Shown piece by piece: positions 1-9,061 of a DNA stretch of 64,000 nt. The position numbers were made by a program, and so were the translations under genes. The notes below the pieces were generated by a model. It saw nothing but the letters and a program-made list of their open reading frames with translations. It ran no database searches and had not been told where the DNA came from. This DNA comes from Anaeromicropila herbilytica (GTDB taxonomy: Bacteria > Bacillota > Clostridia > Lachnospirales > Lachnospiraceae), in the NCBI RefSeq assembly GCF_016591975.1, contig NZ_AP024169.1:3387001-3451000 (forward strand). The letters are read 5' to 3'. How positions within the stretch are numbered: the stretch's first letter is position 1; every line of letters begins with the position of its first letter.

Positions 1-724
1 CCATCATATTTTTCATCATATTGAATCCAAATTCATACCCGGATTCTGAAACATTAATCGAGGAAACCAGAACCGGATCATATGGAATTGAATATGCTTC
101 TAACGCTTTTTGATACCCTCGAAAACGTAGTAAGTTCGGTGTAACGTTACTTCCGTGTGTACTATAAATACATCCAATTCTATGGTGACCCAAATTAATT
201 AAGTATTCTGTTGCTTTATAACTTTCTGCTTCATCATCAATAATAACACTTGAGTACAACTCAGAATCTACAGAATCACCCGCTGATACAGTTAATAAGA
301 CACATGGAACACCTAATCTTTTAAAATCTTCATTCGTATATTCAAAGTTACCACCCATAATTATAATTCCATTCAGATTTCGATCCTGTACTTCTTTTAT
401 TGCCATAGACATCTCATGTTCTGAATAGTTAACATTACGTATCTCCAAATGATATCCGCGTAAAAATACTTTTTGTTCAATAGTATGAATCATTTTTTGA
501 AAAAATGGATTTGTAATACTCTTAGCTAAAAGTGCTATGGTCTTTGACTGTCCCATTTTTAAGACTCTGGCATTGTTATTGGGAACATAATTAAGCTCAC
601 GAACTGCCGCCATTACCTTTTCTTTCGTCTCATTACTTGTAACTCCACTATTATTTAAAACTCTAGATACTGTAGCAATACCAACTCCTGACAGTTTAGC
701 TACATCCTTAATTGTTGCACCCAT
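1..724 (-). CDS. LacI-family transcriptional regulator (3' end beyond window)
   Basis: This is a DNA-binding repressor of the LacI/GalR family, read on the minus strand from the ATG at 724 and still open at base 1, so the C-terminus is missing. The first ~60 residues show the LacI headpiece: IKDVAKLSGVGIATVSRVLN is the helix-turn-helix, and the hinge region follows (ELNYVPNNNARVL). The rest is a periplasmic-binding-like ligand domain. A GGAGG lies 13 nt before the ATG, which is rather far. It is downstream of the sugar ABC importer genes on the same strand. It probably controls them and the GH94 gene through the GGAAACGTTT-type operators at 4557-4787. The family call is firm; the target is inferred. 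Confidence 0.9.
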   Translation of the reverse strand, partial: MGATIKDVAKLSGVGIATVSRVLNNSGVTSNETKEKVMAAVRELNYVPNNNARVLKMGQSKTIALLAKSITNPFFQKMIHTIEQKVFLRGYHLEIRNVNYSEHEMSMAIKEVQDRNLNGIIIMGGNFEYTNEDFKRLGVPCVLLTVSAGDSVDSELYSSVIIDDEAESYKATEYLINLGHHRIGCIYSTHGSNVTPNLLRFRGYQKALEAYSIPYDPVLVSSINVSESGYEFGFNMMKNMM

Positions 725-900
725 AACTTTTTTGAATCCTCCATATTACAATCATTTCTTATCTTGTTCACATTCTACCATTTTTTCACTTTAAATACTA
801 TAGTATATTGCTTATCACTATTGATAAATAGGCAGTTTAACTCCATTCATGTAACTTTCAGAATGCATCGTTACCCCGCCTAATTACCATTTTTATTTAA

Positions 901-2430
901 TTATTTACTTGCAGCAAAATCACTATATTGTTTATTCACTTCTTTAATAACATCATCAATTCCTGCTGCTTTTAACTGTTTTCTATATTCTGCAACTGAT
1001 TTTTTAGGATCTGATGTTTTTCCTAATAGAATCTGGATTCCAAGTTGAGAATCAACATTTGCTATCGCTGATAATTGCGATGAAATCTTAGTACTATCAA
1101 AGTTGAAACCGATATATGGACTATCAATTGCATCTTTTTCCCATTCTTTGTTAAGAATATAACGGCGTGGATCTTCGGTTGCAGCTGGAATATTAAGTTT
1201 ATCTGTACGGAATGCCCATCCTGCAAATCCACCACCATCTTTTTCTGCATTAAAGCCAGCTGGTTGTGTAACATTACCATTACTTAATACGTATTGTTTG
1301 CCTTCAATACCATATTGGAATAAATCATAACATTCTTTATCTGTCATTAATTTTTCAATTACCATTAAACATCTTTCTGGATATTTAGAATTTGCACTAA
1401 TTGCAGTTGCTGCACCAACACCAGTTGATTTAATAATTTTATTTGTAGCTGGGAAAGTATAGAATTCAGTATCAACACCTGGTAACTTTTTCATCTGATT
1501 TCCATAGTTACCTGTCCAGTCTGGTTGGTGACTAATATAAGATGCAGATAAGCCATTATAGAAGTTATCCTTATCATCTTGAGCTGCAGATAATACGTCT
1601 TTCGTCCAATATCCTTTTTGTGCCCATTCATGCATTTTTACTGCAAATGCTTCGAATTCATCTGTAAATGCTGGATGGAATACATTTCCCGCATCGTCTT
1701 TTCCTGCTGCTAGATACATTTCTGCTGATGGAATACCAGGAGCATCAATCCAATCTTTTGTAGTTCCGATTAACATTCTGTAAAGATCCATTGCTAAATT
1801 AGAATTTCCGTTAAGTGGAACCATTTTTTCTTTTAAAGCATCATCCATATATGTTTCCATATCAGCAATAGAAGCGATACTTGAAATACCATACTTGTCC
1901 ATTATATCTTTACGAGTTATGAATCCATATGCAGTATATTCACTATAGTTATTTGGAACTGCATAGATTTTATCATTTACTTTAACACTGTTCCATCTAT
2001 CTGCTAATTCTGTTTTTAATTTTGGTGCATAAGTATCAATCATATCCGAAATATCTACAAGAGCATCTTGCTTTGCTAAAGTAGAATATGGAACTGCAGC
2101 ACTAGTGGCTACATATGCCATATCGAATTGTTCACCTGATGTCCATAATAATGGGTATTTTGTATTGACATCTGCCCAGTCAATGTATTTTACTTCAAGC
2201 GTTGTGTTTATGCTTGCTTTTAACTTCTTATTTAATTCAGCTAAGATATCTTTGTTAGCAACGCCTTCACCACCATATAGATATAGAACTAAGTTAACTT
2301 CTTTGGACGTATCCACTTTACCATCTGCTGTCTTTTTATCACCTGAATTAGAATCCTTGCTACCACAGCCAGATAAAAGTCCTACGCACATTACCATCAC
2401 CAATAATGTTGAAACTATTTTTTTCATCAT
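901..2430 (-). CDS. Sugar ABC transporter substrate-binding lipoprotein (LplA-like)
   Basis: This is the extracellular solute-binding lipoprotein of a carbohydrate (CUT1) importer. Residues 1-22 form a lipoprotein signal peptide with lipobox LLSGC, and an Asp/Ser/Lys linker follows. The 509-aa length and the C-terminal region resemble the large LplA/YtcQ-type binding proteins that pair with LplB/YtcP-type permeases, and exactly such permeases lie upstream. It starts with two ATGs (Met-Met-Lys-Lys) behind AAGGAGGAT. No ATPase gene is present in the cluster, so the importer presumably uses a shared MsmK-type ATPase encoded elsewhere. The substrate is inferred from the divergent GH94 gene to be a beta-glucan oligosaccharide, possibly beta-1,2-linked. 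That inference is not proven by the sequence. Confidence 0.88.
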   Translation of the reverse strand: MMKKIVSTLLVMVMCVGLLSGCGSKDSNSGDKKTADGKVDTSKEVNLVLYLYGGEGVANKDILAELNKKLKASINTTLEVKYIDWADVNTKYPLLWTSGEQFDMAYVATSAAVPYSTLAKQDALVDISDMIDTYAPKLKTELADRWNSVKVNDKIYAVPNNYSEYTAYGFITRKDIMDKYGISSIASIADMETYMDDALKEKMVPLNGNSNLAMDLYRMLIGTTKDWIDAPGIPSAEMYLAAGKDDAGNVFHPAFTDEFEAFAVKMHEWAQKGYWTKDVLSAAQDDKDNFYNGLSASYISHQPDWTGNYGNQMKKLPGVDTEFYTFPATNKIIKSTGVGAATAISANSKYPERCLMVIEKLMTDKECYDLFQYGIEGKQYVLSNGNVTQPAGFNAEKDGGGFAGWAFRTDKLNIPAATEDPRRYILNKEWEKDAIDSPYIGFNFDSTKISSQLSAIANVDSQLGIQILLGKTSDPKKSVAEYRKQLKAAGIDDVIKEVNKQYSDFAASK

Positions 2431-2608
2431 AAAAACATCCTCCTTAATAATTTAAGTACTTTGTGTTTGAGCTGATATCGAATAATACATTCCGTACATA
2501 ATTGTGGTAATCCTAGGTTTTTACCATTCTTTACATACTTCAAACATGATTCTATTCCTCCCTTAACACAATTGATTATCTATAATCAGCTGTATGTACA
2601 GCAAATTA

Positions 2609-3511
2609 TCAACCTTTAACAGCACCAACTGTTAACCCACTCACAAAATATTTTTGAACGAATGGATATGCTAGAATAATTGGTCCTATTGCAACTACTG
2701 CCGTTGCCATCTTTATTGATTCCGAAGGTAAATCTGCAGTATTAATAGAGAGCCCCTGTTGAACTAACAGTTGAACGTTAGCTTGACTTACAATTTTTTG
2801 TAAGAAATATTGTAATGGATACTTATCAGTAGATTGAATATAAAGCATTGCATTATACCATTCATTCCAATATCCAAGAACTAAGAATAGCCCGATTGTT
2901 GCAAGCGATGGCTTTGCTAGTGGCATAAAGATCTTCCAATAAATATAAAAGTCTCCTGCACCATCTATTGCCGCAGATTCATATAAGGAATCTGGAATCG
3001 ACTTCATAAAGTTTCTCATAAGAAATATTGACCAAGGACTCATAAGGCCTGGTAATATAAGTGCCCAGATGCTATCCTTTAAGCCTAATCCATTTACCAT
3101 AAGAATATAGGAAGGAATTAAACCACCACTAAATAACGTTGTAAAATAGATGAAAAATGCGATTTGATTTCTATATTTAAAATCATTTCTGCATAAGACA
3201 TATCCCGCCATTGACATAAGAAATAGTCCTAGCGCAGTTCCAACAACAGCAATTGTTATTGTAACGCGGTATGCAGATATTAATTTTGTTGGATTAAGAA
3301 ATAAAAATTGATAGGCACTAAAACTAATGCTCTTAGGAATCAACTTATATCCTTCTGTTATAATTTCTTTTTCCTTCATAAAGGAAGAAGTAATCATAAG
3401 TATAAATGGGAATAAACATATTAATGCGAATATACCAACTAAAATGTAAAAAACGATATGCATTCTTATTTCATCTTTACCAATTGGTTTTTTGTTGTTG
3501 TTATTTTTCAT
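2609..3511 (-). CDS. Carbohydrate ABC transporter permease (YtcP/LplC-like)
   Basis: This is an inner-membrane permease of a CUT1 sugar importer, 300 aa with about six membrane segments. The MalG-type EAA loop is visible as YESAAIDGAGDFYIYWKIFM, the site that docks the ATPase. The C-terminal ending FVQKYFVSGLTVGAVKG is typical of MalG/YtcP-type partners. It lies 17 bp after the other permease gene and about 180 bp before the binding-protein gene, all in one direction, so the three form one import operon. Confidence 0.9.
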   Translation of the reverse strand: MKNNNNKKPIGKDEIRMHIVFYILVGIFALICLFPFILMITSSFMKEKEIITEGYKLIPKSISFSAYQFLFLNPTKLISAYRVTITIAVVGTALGLFLMSMAGYVLCRNDFKYRNQIAFFIYFTTLFSGGLIPSYILMVNGLGLKDSIWALILPGLMSPWSIFLMRNFMKSIPDSLYESAAIDGAGDFYIYWKIFMPLAKPSLATIGLFLVLGYWNEWYNAMLYIQSTDKYPLQYFLQKIVSQANVQLLVQQGLSINTADLPSESIKMATAVVAIGPIILAYPFVQKYFVSGLTVGAVKG

Positions 3512-3528
3512 ACTTCATTATCCTTTCT

Positions 3529-4464
3529 TTAGAATAACGCACTGTCTGGCTCAATCTTCTTAACAATAGCATTGACAACTAATACAAGAACAAGCCCGAA
3601 TATTGATTGATAGAAACCAACGGCAGCACCTTGTGAGAAATTAAACTGTCCGACTAAGCTTCTAAATACAAATGTATCAATAATATCTGTTTGTTGATAT
3701 AGAACCGAGTTATTACCTATTAAATTATAGAATAAGTCAAAAGAACCTTTTAGTATTCCACCTAAACCAAATAAGAATAATAGAATAATAGTTGGTTTTA
3801 ATAAAGGTACTATAATACATCGAATCTTCTGCCATGCACTCGCTCCATCAAGAGCTGCTGCTTCATAGATTTCACTACTAATACCTGTAATGGATGCCAA
3901 ATAAATTATCATACCATAGCCAGTACTTGCCCAGATCTTGAAGAATACTATTATGTATTTCCAAATTCCCTGATCTGAATAGAAGTCATGCTTTGGCAAC
4001 CCAAGGTTTGTTAAAATACTATTAACAAAGCCATGATCATAATTAAACATGTTATAAGCAAAAAATCCTACAATAACCATTGAAATAAAATATGGTAATA
4101 AAATGATTGATTGAGATAACTTTTTAAACCATTTGTTTTTAAGTTCGGAAATCATGATTGCAAACGCAACTTGGCATAGATTCGTTAAAGCTAGAAAAGC
4201 TATGTTATAAAGAATCGTATTTTTTGTTATTCTCCAAAGATCTCCTGTCTTCATTAAAAACTCAAAATTCTTAAAGCCTACAAACTCACTATTAAATATT
4301 CCTTTACCAATGTTGTAATCAACGAAAGCAATGTATGCACCCGGCATTGGTATATAAGCAAATACAATAAAATAAATTAACACCGGTAAGATCATTAGAT
4401 ATAAGACACGCTTGCGTCTAAGTTCATGACAAAAACTATTAAAATGACCTTTCACTTTGTTCAT
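3529..4464 (-). CDS. Carbohydrate ABC transporter permease (LplB-like)
   Basis: This is the first gene of the minus-strand sugar importer operon, a 311-aa integral membrane permease with six predicted membrane segments. The EAA loop reads YEAAALDGASAWQKIRCIIV, typical of MalF/LplB-type CUT1 permeases. The charged cytoplasmic N-terminus (HELRRKRVLYLMILP) matches LplB/YteP proteins. Upstream lie a minus-strand promoter (TTGACA-17-TATAAT) and a palindromic LacI-type operator. Transcription diverges from the GH94 gene. Confidence 0.9.
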   Translation of the reverse strand: MNKVKGHFNSFCHELRRKRVLYLMILPVLIYFIVFAYIPMPGAYIAFVDYNIGKGIFNSEFVGFKNFEFLMKTGDLWRITKNTILYNIAFLALTNLCQVAFAIMISELKNKWFKKLSQSIILLPYFISMVIVGFFAYNMFNYDHGFVNSILTNLGLPKHDFYSDQGIWKYIIVFFKIWASTGYGMIIYLASITGISSEIYEAAALDGASAWQKIRCIIVPLLKPTIILLFLFGLGGILKGSFDLFYNLIGNNSVLYQQTDIIDTFVFRSLVGQFNFSQGAAVGFYQSIFGLVLVLVVNAIVKKIEPDSALF

Positions 4465-4556
4465 TTTTTCTCCTGCCCTTCATCATTTTATTTCGTACAA
4501 TTCAAGGATTCTTATCTCTTTTTTTAGTTTTCTTGTGAATTTGTAATTATTCACTA

Positions 4557-4570
4557 TGGAAACGTTTTCA
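4557..4570 (-). promoter_or_regulatory. LacI-type operator (proximal to ABC importer operon)
   Basis: TGGAAACGTTTTCA is a near-perfect palindrome with the central CG typical of LacI/GalR operators. It lies about 25-35 bp downstream of the -10 of the minus-strand promoter at 4600-4628, where a bound repressor would block the importer operon. It also fits a CcpA cre box, so catabolite control is an alternative or addition. Confidence 0.7.
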
Positions 4571-4599
4571 CAATCACTTAAATTGTATTTTATGTGACT

Positions 4600-4628
4600 A
4601 TTATATGACCTTTTCATATCAATGTCAA
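4600..4628 (-). promoter_or_regulatory. Promoter of the sugar importer operon
   Basis: On the minus strand TTGACA (4628-4623) and TATAAT (4605-4600) are separated by exactly 17 bp, a consensus housekeeping promoter driving the permease genes. Confidence 0.8.
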
Positions 4629-4698
4629 ACATATTTTGTACATTTTAGTGTTTTTTAATAATCTAGTAAAGATTTTATTGTAAAATATTCCGTTGTTA

Positions 4699-4727
4699 TT
4701 GACATTATTTCAATTATATTTTATACT
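4699..4727 (+). promoter_or_regulatory. Promoter of the GH94 phosphorylase gene
   Basis: TTGACA at 4699-4704 and TATACT at 4722-4727 have 17-bp spacing. Two palindromic elements lie just downstream, before the start codon at 4828. Confidence 0.75.
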
Positions 4728-4740
4728 TTTCTTAATCATT

Positions 4741-4785
4741 TGAAATGTTTTCATTGTATTTTCATATTTTCAAGGAAACGTTTCC
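4741..4785 (+). promoter_or_regulatory. LacI-type operators in the GH94 leader
   Basis: GGAAACGTTTCC at 4774-4785 is a perfect 12-bp palindrome and matches the operator on the other side of the intergenic region. TGAAATGTTTTCA at 4741-4753 looks like a weaker version. Both lie downstream of the plus-strand promoter, the usual place for a repressor roadblock. Confidence 0.72.
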
Positions 4786-4827
4786 ATATAGATAAATCAA
4801 CAATTCACAGAAAGGACAAACATAATT

Positions 4828-7800
4828 ATGAACAAAATCAACTCTTTTATAAGCTTTAACCAAGATGACATGAGCTATAAATTTCTTCCCACTGGCGATG
4901 TTTTCACATTTACATGGGATGAATATTTAGTAAATCAATTTCGAGGTAACATAAAAGATGGCTCTGCGAATAACATCTACCTTCGTATTTATGAAAATGA
5001 ATCCATTACTGCTTATCCTCTACTTGGTATACAATCAAACAGTACATTATCCTCTACAAAGAATAGCCTTTGTTACGAAGGAACTATAAAAGATATTTCC
5101 TATAAGGTAACTTTTCGACCAGTGAATAATATCTGGTTCTGGAACATTAACCTAGATGGTTATCAAAAGACTGTAGATTTAGTGTATGGACAGGATATTG
5201 GAATTGGTACTGCTACTGGTGTATTCTCCAATGAATTATATATGTCTGAATATCTAGGACATTCTGTATTCGAAGGTGACAATGGGTATGTTATCTGTTC
5301 AAGACAGAATATGCCAAATTCAGGTTCCTTTCCATACATTCAACAAGGTGTGATTGGTTCTAAAGCAGTCCATTTTTCAACCGATGGATTACAATTCTTT
5401 GGCTTATCTTATAAAGAAACTAATGTTGCTGAGATTTTAACAAGCGATTTAAAAGACTGCAATCTACAATATGAGTTTTCTTATATTGCATTGCAGACAG
5501 AAAAAATCCAATTAAATGGTGAACACGCTTTATCTTTCTACGGTATGTTCTTACCTAATCATGAGGATGCAATAAAAGAAATAGAATATAAAGATACAAT
5601 CCAATCAGCATATGTCGAATCTATCAAAATATCCGAGAACTACGTAGCTACAGAAAAAATAACATTAAAAAGTTCGTTTGCAGCGCCATATTGTTCAGAG
5701 CCTTTTACCAAAGAAGAGATAAACGCACGCTTTCCTGAACGTAAGTTAGAGGAATACAAAGAAGATGCACTACTTTCTTTCTTTACCAAAGACCACTCTC
5801 ATATCGTTACGAAAGATAAGGAGTGCCTCGTAGAACGTCCTCATGGAACAATAATCATAACTCCTCCTAATAATAAGGAAGTGGATAGTCATTTGATATC
5901 TTCTACACAATACATGTATGGAGTATTTAATAGCCATGTAGTTGTTGGTAATACCGATTTTCATAAGTTTTTATCTACTCCAAGAGGATTTTTAAATCTA
6001 CTAAAGAACAGTGGACAGCGTATGTATGTACGTATTGATGGTAAATATCGTTTGTTAACTTTACCTTCTTTATATGAGATGGGTATGAACTACTCCAAGT
6101 GGTATTATAAACTTTCAGATGACACTCTTATTATCACTGTGTACACATGCACTTCTCATTCTGATCTTGTTATGGAAGTATCAAGTGAAGAAAAGAAATC
6201 CTATGATTATATCATTACGAATCAAATTGTTATGGGTAACAATGAATATACAAAGGATATCGAATATACCACGATTAAAGATGGTCTTCGCTTTGAATTA
6301 GATACCGATCAATATCCAGGTCTTCACTATGACTTAACTCTACCAGGACAGACATATACGTTAAGTGATGATCGTATCTTCTTTGAAGAAGGTATTGCTT
6401 TTGATGAAACCTTCTTAACAATATCACTGGAGCAAAACTCAGGATTCGAATTAAGAATTAATGGTTATTTGTCTGATGATGAAGAACTATCTAATAAACA
6501 ATATAGTTTTGAAACAGAGAAAGCATCTGCTTTAGAGTTCTATCAATCCTTAATACGTGGATTTGAATTAAATCACCCAAATCAGTATAATGAACAGATT
6601 GATATCTTAAACCAAACTGCATATTGGTATGCCCATAATGCTATGATACACTTTTCAATGCCACATGGCCTCGAACAGCCTGGTGGTGCTGCATGGGGAA
6701 CCCGTGATATCTGTCAGGGACCAATGGAATTCTTCCTTGCAACCGAAAATTATGATTTAGCAAAACAAATTATCCTTAATATATACTCGCATCAAGATAT
6801 TAATAGCAGAGAATGGCCTCAATGGTTTATGTTCGACCGTTACACTGTAAATGCAGGTGAATGCCATGGCGATGTAGTCTTTTGGCCATTAAAAATTGTT
6901 GCTGATTACATTATGGCGACGGGAGACGAATCCATCTTAGCCGAAGTTCTCCCATACTTTAATGCACCTGAAAGTCAAGAATCCTTACTTGAACACATTC
7001 GTTATGCGCTTAGTAATATTAAGGAGACTAGGTTTATAAAAGGCACTGGATTGATTACCTACGCTGGTGGTGATTGGGACGATACGCTTCAACCTGCAAG
7101 CGAAGAATTAAAGGAGAAATTAGTAAGTTCATGGACTGTTGCTCTTGCATATCAGACTTTCCTAACCTTAGGACATGCATTAGAAATGGTTGATGTAGAA
7201 CTAGCGAAGGAACTAAAATCACTAGCCAACATAGTAAAAGATTCCTTCCACGATATATTAATCAAAGACAATGTTGTTGCTGGTTTCCTAGAATGTAATA
7301 ACGGTTATAAACATATGTTACATCCAGATGATAATTCAACGGGAATCCATTATCGTCTACTTCCAATGACACGAAGCATTATTGCTGAACTTGTAGATAA
7401 AAATCAGGCTGATAAAAATGTATCGTTAATACACAAACATTTAAAATGCCCTGATGGAGTTCGTTTAATGGATTGCCCTGCACATTATGACGGTGGCGTA
7501 AGTCATTTATTCAAACGCGCTGAGCAAGCAGCTAATGTTGGTCGAGAAATCAGTCTACAATATACTCATGCACACATTCGTTATATCGAGGCAATGGCGA
7601 AATTAGGTGAACACAAAGAAGCTTGGGATTCCTTATTTGTGATTAACCCAATCTTAATCCAACATACTGTTAAAAATGCAAATATCCGTCAAAGCAACTT
7701 ATATTTTAGTAGCTCAGATGGAGCTTATAATGACCGTTATGAATATGAGAAAAACTTTGACTTATTAAGAGAAGGACAGATTAAGGTAAAAGGAGGATGG

Positions 7801-8121
7801 CGCTTATATTCAAGCGGCCCTGGAATCTATTTTAGACAATTAGTATCAAACGTACTAGGAATTCGATTTGCAAAAGAAGGACTTATCCTTGACCCAGCTT
7901 TACCAAAAGAATTAAATGGCATTACCTTTACTTATCAATGTTTTGGCAAAACAATTACATTTGAATTCCATATATCAGAAGCAAATGAACTAATTGCAAT
8001 AAATGGCGATAAAGAGATACCTCATACATCACTTAATAATCCATATCGACATGGTGGTATCTTAATTAAAAAAGAAGATTTATTAGCATCTGGTGATATA
8101 ATTAAAGTATATACGAAATAA
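4828..8121 (+). CDS. GH94 glycoside phosphorylase, probably beta-1,2-oligoglucan phosphorylase
   Basis: This cytosolic glycoside phosphorylase of family GH94 cleaves a beta-glucoside with phosphate to give a sugar 1-phosphate, saving ATP. The 1097-aa length matches the long sophorooligosaccharide (beta-1,2-oligoglucan) phosphorylases of about 1,090-1,110 aa known from Listeria and Lachnoclostridium, and is well above cellobiose phosphorylase (~800 aa). N-terminal beta-sandwich domains precede an (alpha/alpha)6 catalytic domain. In that domain AAWGTRDICQGPMEF and GGDWDDTLQP (around residues 747-756, carrying the catalytic Asp) are clear. The start has AGAAAGG upstream. It is divergent from a CUT1 importer and under LacI-type operators. 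The GH94 assignment is firm; the beta-1,2 substrate is inferred from length and context. Confidence 0.85.
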   Translation: MNKINSFISFNQDDMSYKFLPTGDVFTFTWDEYLVNQFRGNIKDGSANNIYLRIYENESITAYPLLGIQSNSTLSSTKNSLCYEGTIKDISYKVTFRPVNNIWFWNINLDGYQKTVDLVYGQDIGIGTATGVFSNELYMSEYLGHSVFEGDNGYVICSRQNMPNSGSFPYIQQGVIGSKAVHFSTDGLQFFGLSYKETNVAEILTSDLKDCNLQYEFSYIALQTEKIQLNGEHALSFYGMFLPNHEDAIKEIEYKDTIQSAYVESIKISENYVATEKITLKSSFAAPYCSEPFTKEEINARFPERKLEEYKEDALLSFFTKDHSHIVTKDKECLVERPHGTIIITPPNNKEVDSHLISSTQYMYGVFNSHVVVGNTDFHKFLSTPRGFLNLLKNSGQRMYVRIDGKYRLLTLPSLYEMGMNYSKWYYKLSDDTLIITVYTCTSHSDLVMEVSSEEKKSYDYIITNQIVMGNNEYTKDIEYTTIKDGLRFELDTDQYPGLHYDLTLPGQTYTLSDDRIFFEEGIAFDETFLTISLEQNSGFELRINGYLSDDEELSNKQYSFETEKASALEFYQSLIRGFELNHPNQYNEQIDILNQTAYWYAHNAMIHFSMPHGLEQPGGAAWGTRDICQGPMEFFLATENYDLAKQIILNIYSHQDINSREWPQWFMFDRYTVNAGECHGDVVFWPLKIVADYIMATGDESILAEVLPYFNAPESQESLLEHIRYALSNIKETRFIKGTGLITYAGGDWDDTLQPASEELKEKLVSSWTVALAYQTFLTLGHALEMVDVELAKELKSLANIVKDSFHDILIKDNVVAGFLECNNGYKHMLHPDDNSTGIHYRLLPMTRSIIAELVDKNQADKNVSLIHKHLKCPDGVRLMDCPAHYDGGVSHLFKRAEQAANVGREISLQYTHAHIRYIEAMAKLGEHKEAWDSLFVINPILIQHTVKNANIRQSNLYFSSSDGAYNDRYEYEKNFDLLREGQIKVKGGWRLYSSGPGIYFRQLVSNVLGIRFAKEGLILDPALPKELNGITFTYQCFGKTITFEFHISEANELIAINGDKEIPHTSLNNPYRHGGILIKKEDLLASGDIIKVYTK

Positions 8122-8148
8122 ATTTAATCATATAAGGAGGTTATTGCA

Positions 8149-8982
8149 ATGAGAATTCAATACCTAGGAACTGCTGCTGCTGAAGGATGGCCTGCACTCT
8201 TTTGCCACTGTAGCAACTGTGAAAGAGCGCGTAAGGCAAAAGGAAGAAATTATCGTACTCGCTCGCAAATGTTAATTAACGACAATCTACTTTTTGATTT
8301 TGGTCCAGATACATTTTATCATGCTATGGAATACGATGTTGACTTAGCTAAAATTGAAACTGTTTTGCTAACCCATTCTCACACAGATCATTTCTATCCA
8401 ACTGAACTTATCCTACGCGCAGTTCCATATGCATATGATAGAGATCAGAATCCAATGAAGATATATGGAAACGAAAAATGTGAATCTATGTTTCATAACA
8501 TGCTAGAAAAGGAAGATGATTCTGAAAATCTACCAAACTGCGTAGCTTTTGAACAGATTAAGACGTTTTCACCATTTAAGGCCTCTAATTATGATGTTCT
8601 TCCATTAAAAGCAAGTCATGATCCTAGAGAAAATTGCATGCTTTACTCCATCACAGATACAGACGGAAAAAGATTGTTCTATGGTAATGATTCTGGACTC
8701 TTTTCTAATGATACCTTAGAGAATATCAAAAATCTTTACTTTGATGTTGTAAGTTTTGATTGTACCATGGGACCTAATCCAGGTTGTTATAGCCATATGG
8801 GATTAGACGAAAATATTCAAATGAAAGAAAAGATGTTAGAACTTGGATGCGCTGATGAAAATACACTCTTTATTCTAACTCATTTTTCACATAATGGTGG
8901 TGCTATCTATGATGAATTCGTAGAGATTGCTAAGAAACATGGTTTTGAAGTAGCATATGATGGGATGATAATCGAGATATAG
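8149..8982 (+). CDS. MBL-fold metallohydrolase (PhnP-like)
   Basis: This is a 277-aa metallo-beta-lactamase-fold hydrolase. The binuclear metal motif HSHTDH lies near residue 77. Further ligands are probably in SHDPRE and YGNDSG, with a C-terminal LTHFSHNGG. A Cys-rich patch (FCHCSNCERARKAKG) near residues 18-32 resembles the structural zinc site of PhnP-type phosphodiesterases. It begins 27 bp after the GH94 stop behind AAGGAGG and is surely co-transcribed. Its substrate is unknown; the context suggests processing of a sugar phosphate or related ester. Confidence 0.8.
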   Translation: MRIQYLGTAAAEGWPALFCHCSNCERARKAKGRNYRTRSQMLINDNLLFDFGPDTFYHAMEYDVDLAKIETVLLTHSHTDHFYPTELILRAVPYAYDRDQNPMKIYGNEKCESMFHNMLEKEDDSENLPNCVAFEQIKTFSPFKASNYDVLPLKASHDPRENCMLYSITDTDGKRLFYGNDSGLFSNDTLENIKNLYFDVVSFDCTMGPNPGCYSHMGLDENIQMKEKMLELGCADENTLFILTHFSHNGGAIYDEFVEIAKKHGFEVAYDGMIIEI

Positions 8983-9061
8983 ATAACTTTTTTGTATTAT
9001 TTGATATGCTACATAATGCTTAACCGATGATCTTTATTGATGATTTACAAATATATAAACA

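Noticed and set aside
725..900. Possible hairpin terminator (TAGGCGG ... CTGCCTA) between the binding-protein and lacI genes
   Set aside because: The stem is short and interrupted, with a ~40-nt loop and no clear T-run, so it was not listed.
4557..4785. Reading the GGAAACGTTT sites purely as CcpA cre boxes
   Set aside because: They fit cre loosely, but their symmetry, their presence on both sides of the divergent region and the adjacent lacI gene make a local LacI repressor the simpler explanation. CcpA is not excluded.
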